Origin: Candidatus Competibacteraceae bacterium
GTDB taxonomy: Bacteria; Pseudomonadota; Gammaproteobacteria; Competibacterales; Competibacteraceae
Direction of reading: 5' to 3'
DNA: 5,468 nucleotides
Assembly (NCBI GenBank): GCA_020445005.1
Contig: JAGRHM010000656.1
Location: 1 to 5,468 of the forward strand
Below, in pieces: positions 5,388 to 5,468 of this stretch. The position numbers and the translations under genes are program-made. Under the pieces are notes generated by a model, which ran no database searches, was not told the DNA's origin, and saw only the letters and a program-made list of their open reading frames with translations. How positions within the stretch are numbered: position 1 is the first letter of the stretch; each line of letters starts with the position of its first letter.

Positions 5388-5468
5388 TTACTCATCCAGA
5401 TTCCAGTTGCCAATATCCGCATCTACGCCCTCGCCACCGGGTTGACCGTCAGCGCCCAGCGAATAGAT
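5388..5468 (-). CDS. gspG: GspG, major pseudopilin of the T2SS (C-terminal end only)
   Basis: Only the last 26 residues and the TAA stop are inside the window; the 5' end lies beyond base 5468. The visible peptide begins IYSLGADGQPGGEG and ends DADIGNWNLDE, which is the characteristic C-terminus of GspG/XcpT/PulG proteins. In that family this acidic Gly/Asp-rich loop binds a structural calcium ion, and the Asp residues needed for it appear to be kept. GspG is cleaved and N-methylated by the prepilin peptidase and polymerises into the periplasmic pseudopilus, which is thought to push folded substrates through the secretin. It is the first gene of the visible operon, and gspH starts 23 bp after its stop. 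Identity is firm despite the short fragment, because this tail is highly conserved. Confidence 0.93.
   Translation of the reverse strand: MYSLGADGQPGGEGVDADIGNWNLDE

Overview
The window is one stretch of a type II secretion system (T2SS, general secretory pathway) operon, read entirely from the minus strand. In transcription order, from high to low coordinates, it holds the 3' end of gspG, complete gspH, gspI, gspJ, gspK, gspL, gspM and gspN, and the 5' end of a lipoprotein gene that is probably gspD. The organism is a Gram-negative bacterium, since this machine needs an outer membrane. The moderately GC-rich DNA and the gene order G-H-I-J-K-L-M-N followed by a lipoprotein match the Xanthomonas-type xps cluster (E-F-G-H-I-J-K-L-M-N-D). 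A gammaproteobacterium is therefore likely, but I cannot name a genus from the sequence.

Layout: the last 26 codons of gspG (5388-5468) are followed after 23 bp by gspH. From gspH to gspN the genes overlap by 4 bp at most junctions (GTGA or ATGA) and by 35 bp at gspJ/gspK. At gspK/gspL the choice of start gives either a 4-bp overlap or a 5-bp gap. This tight packing implies one mRNA and translational coupling. After gspN come 90 non-coding bp holding a terminator-like hairpin (141-158), then a ribosome site and a new ORF with a lipoprotein signal peptide that runs off the window at base 1. No stretch over 300 bases lacks a gene. All plus-strand ORFs look like shadows of these genes.

How they work together: GspG is the major pseudopilin of the periplasmic pseudopilus. 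GspH, I, J and K are minor pseudopilins that form its tip and start its assembly. GspL and GspM are inner-membrane platform proteins; GspL links to the GspE ATPase, which is expected upstream with GspF. GspN is an accessory inner-membrane protein. A GspD secretin would be the outer-membrane channel. No gspC is present in the window, as in xps clusters.

This is a recognisable, known system. The parts that depart from the textbook are local: a GC-rich palindromic repeat of a REP-like type sits inside the gspJ leader-peptide coding region; GspI has a 40-residue proline-rich tail ending next to that repeat; GspK carries an acidic low-complexity insert; and a hairpin separates gspN from the putative gspD. 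I saw no undescribed system.
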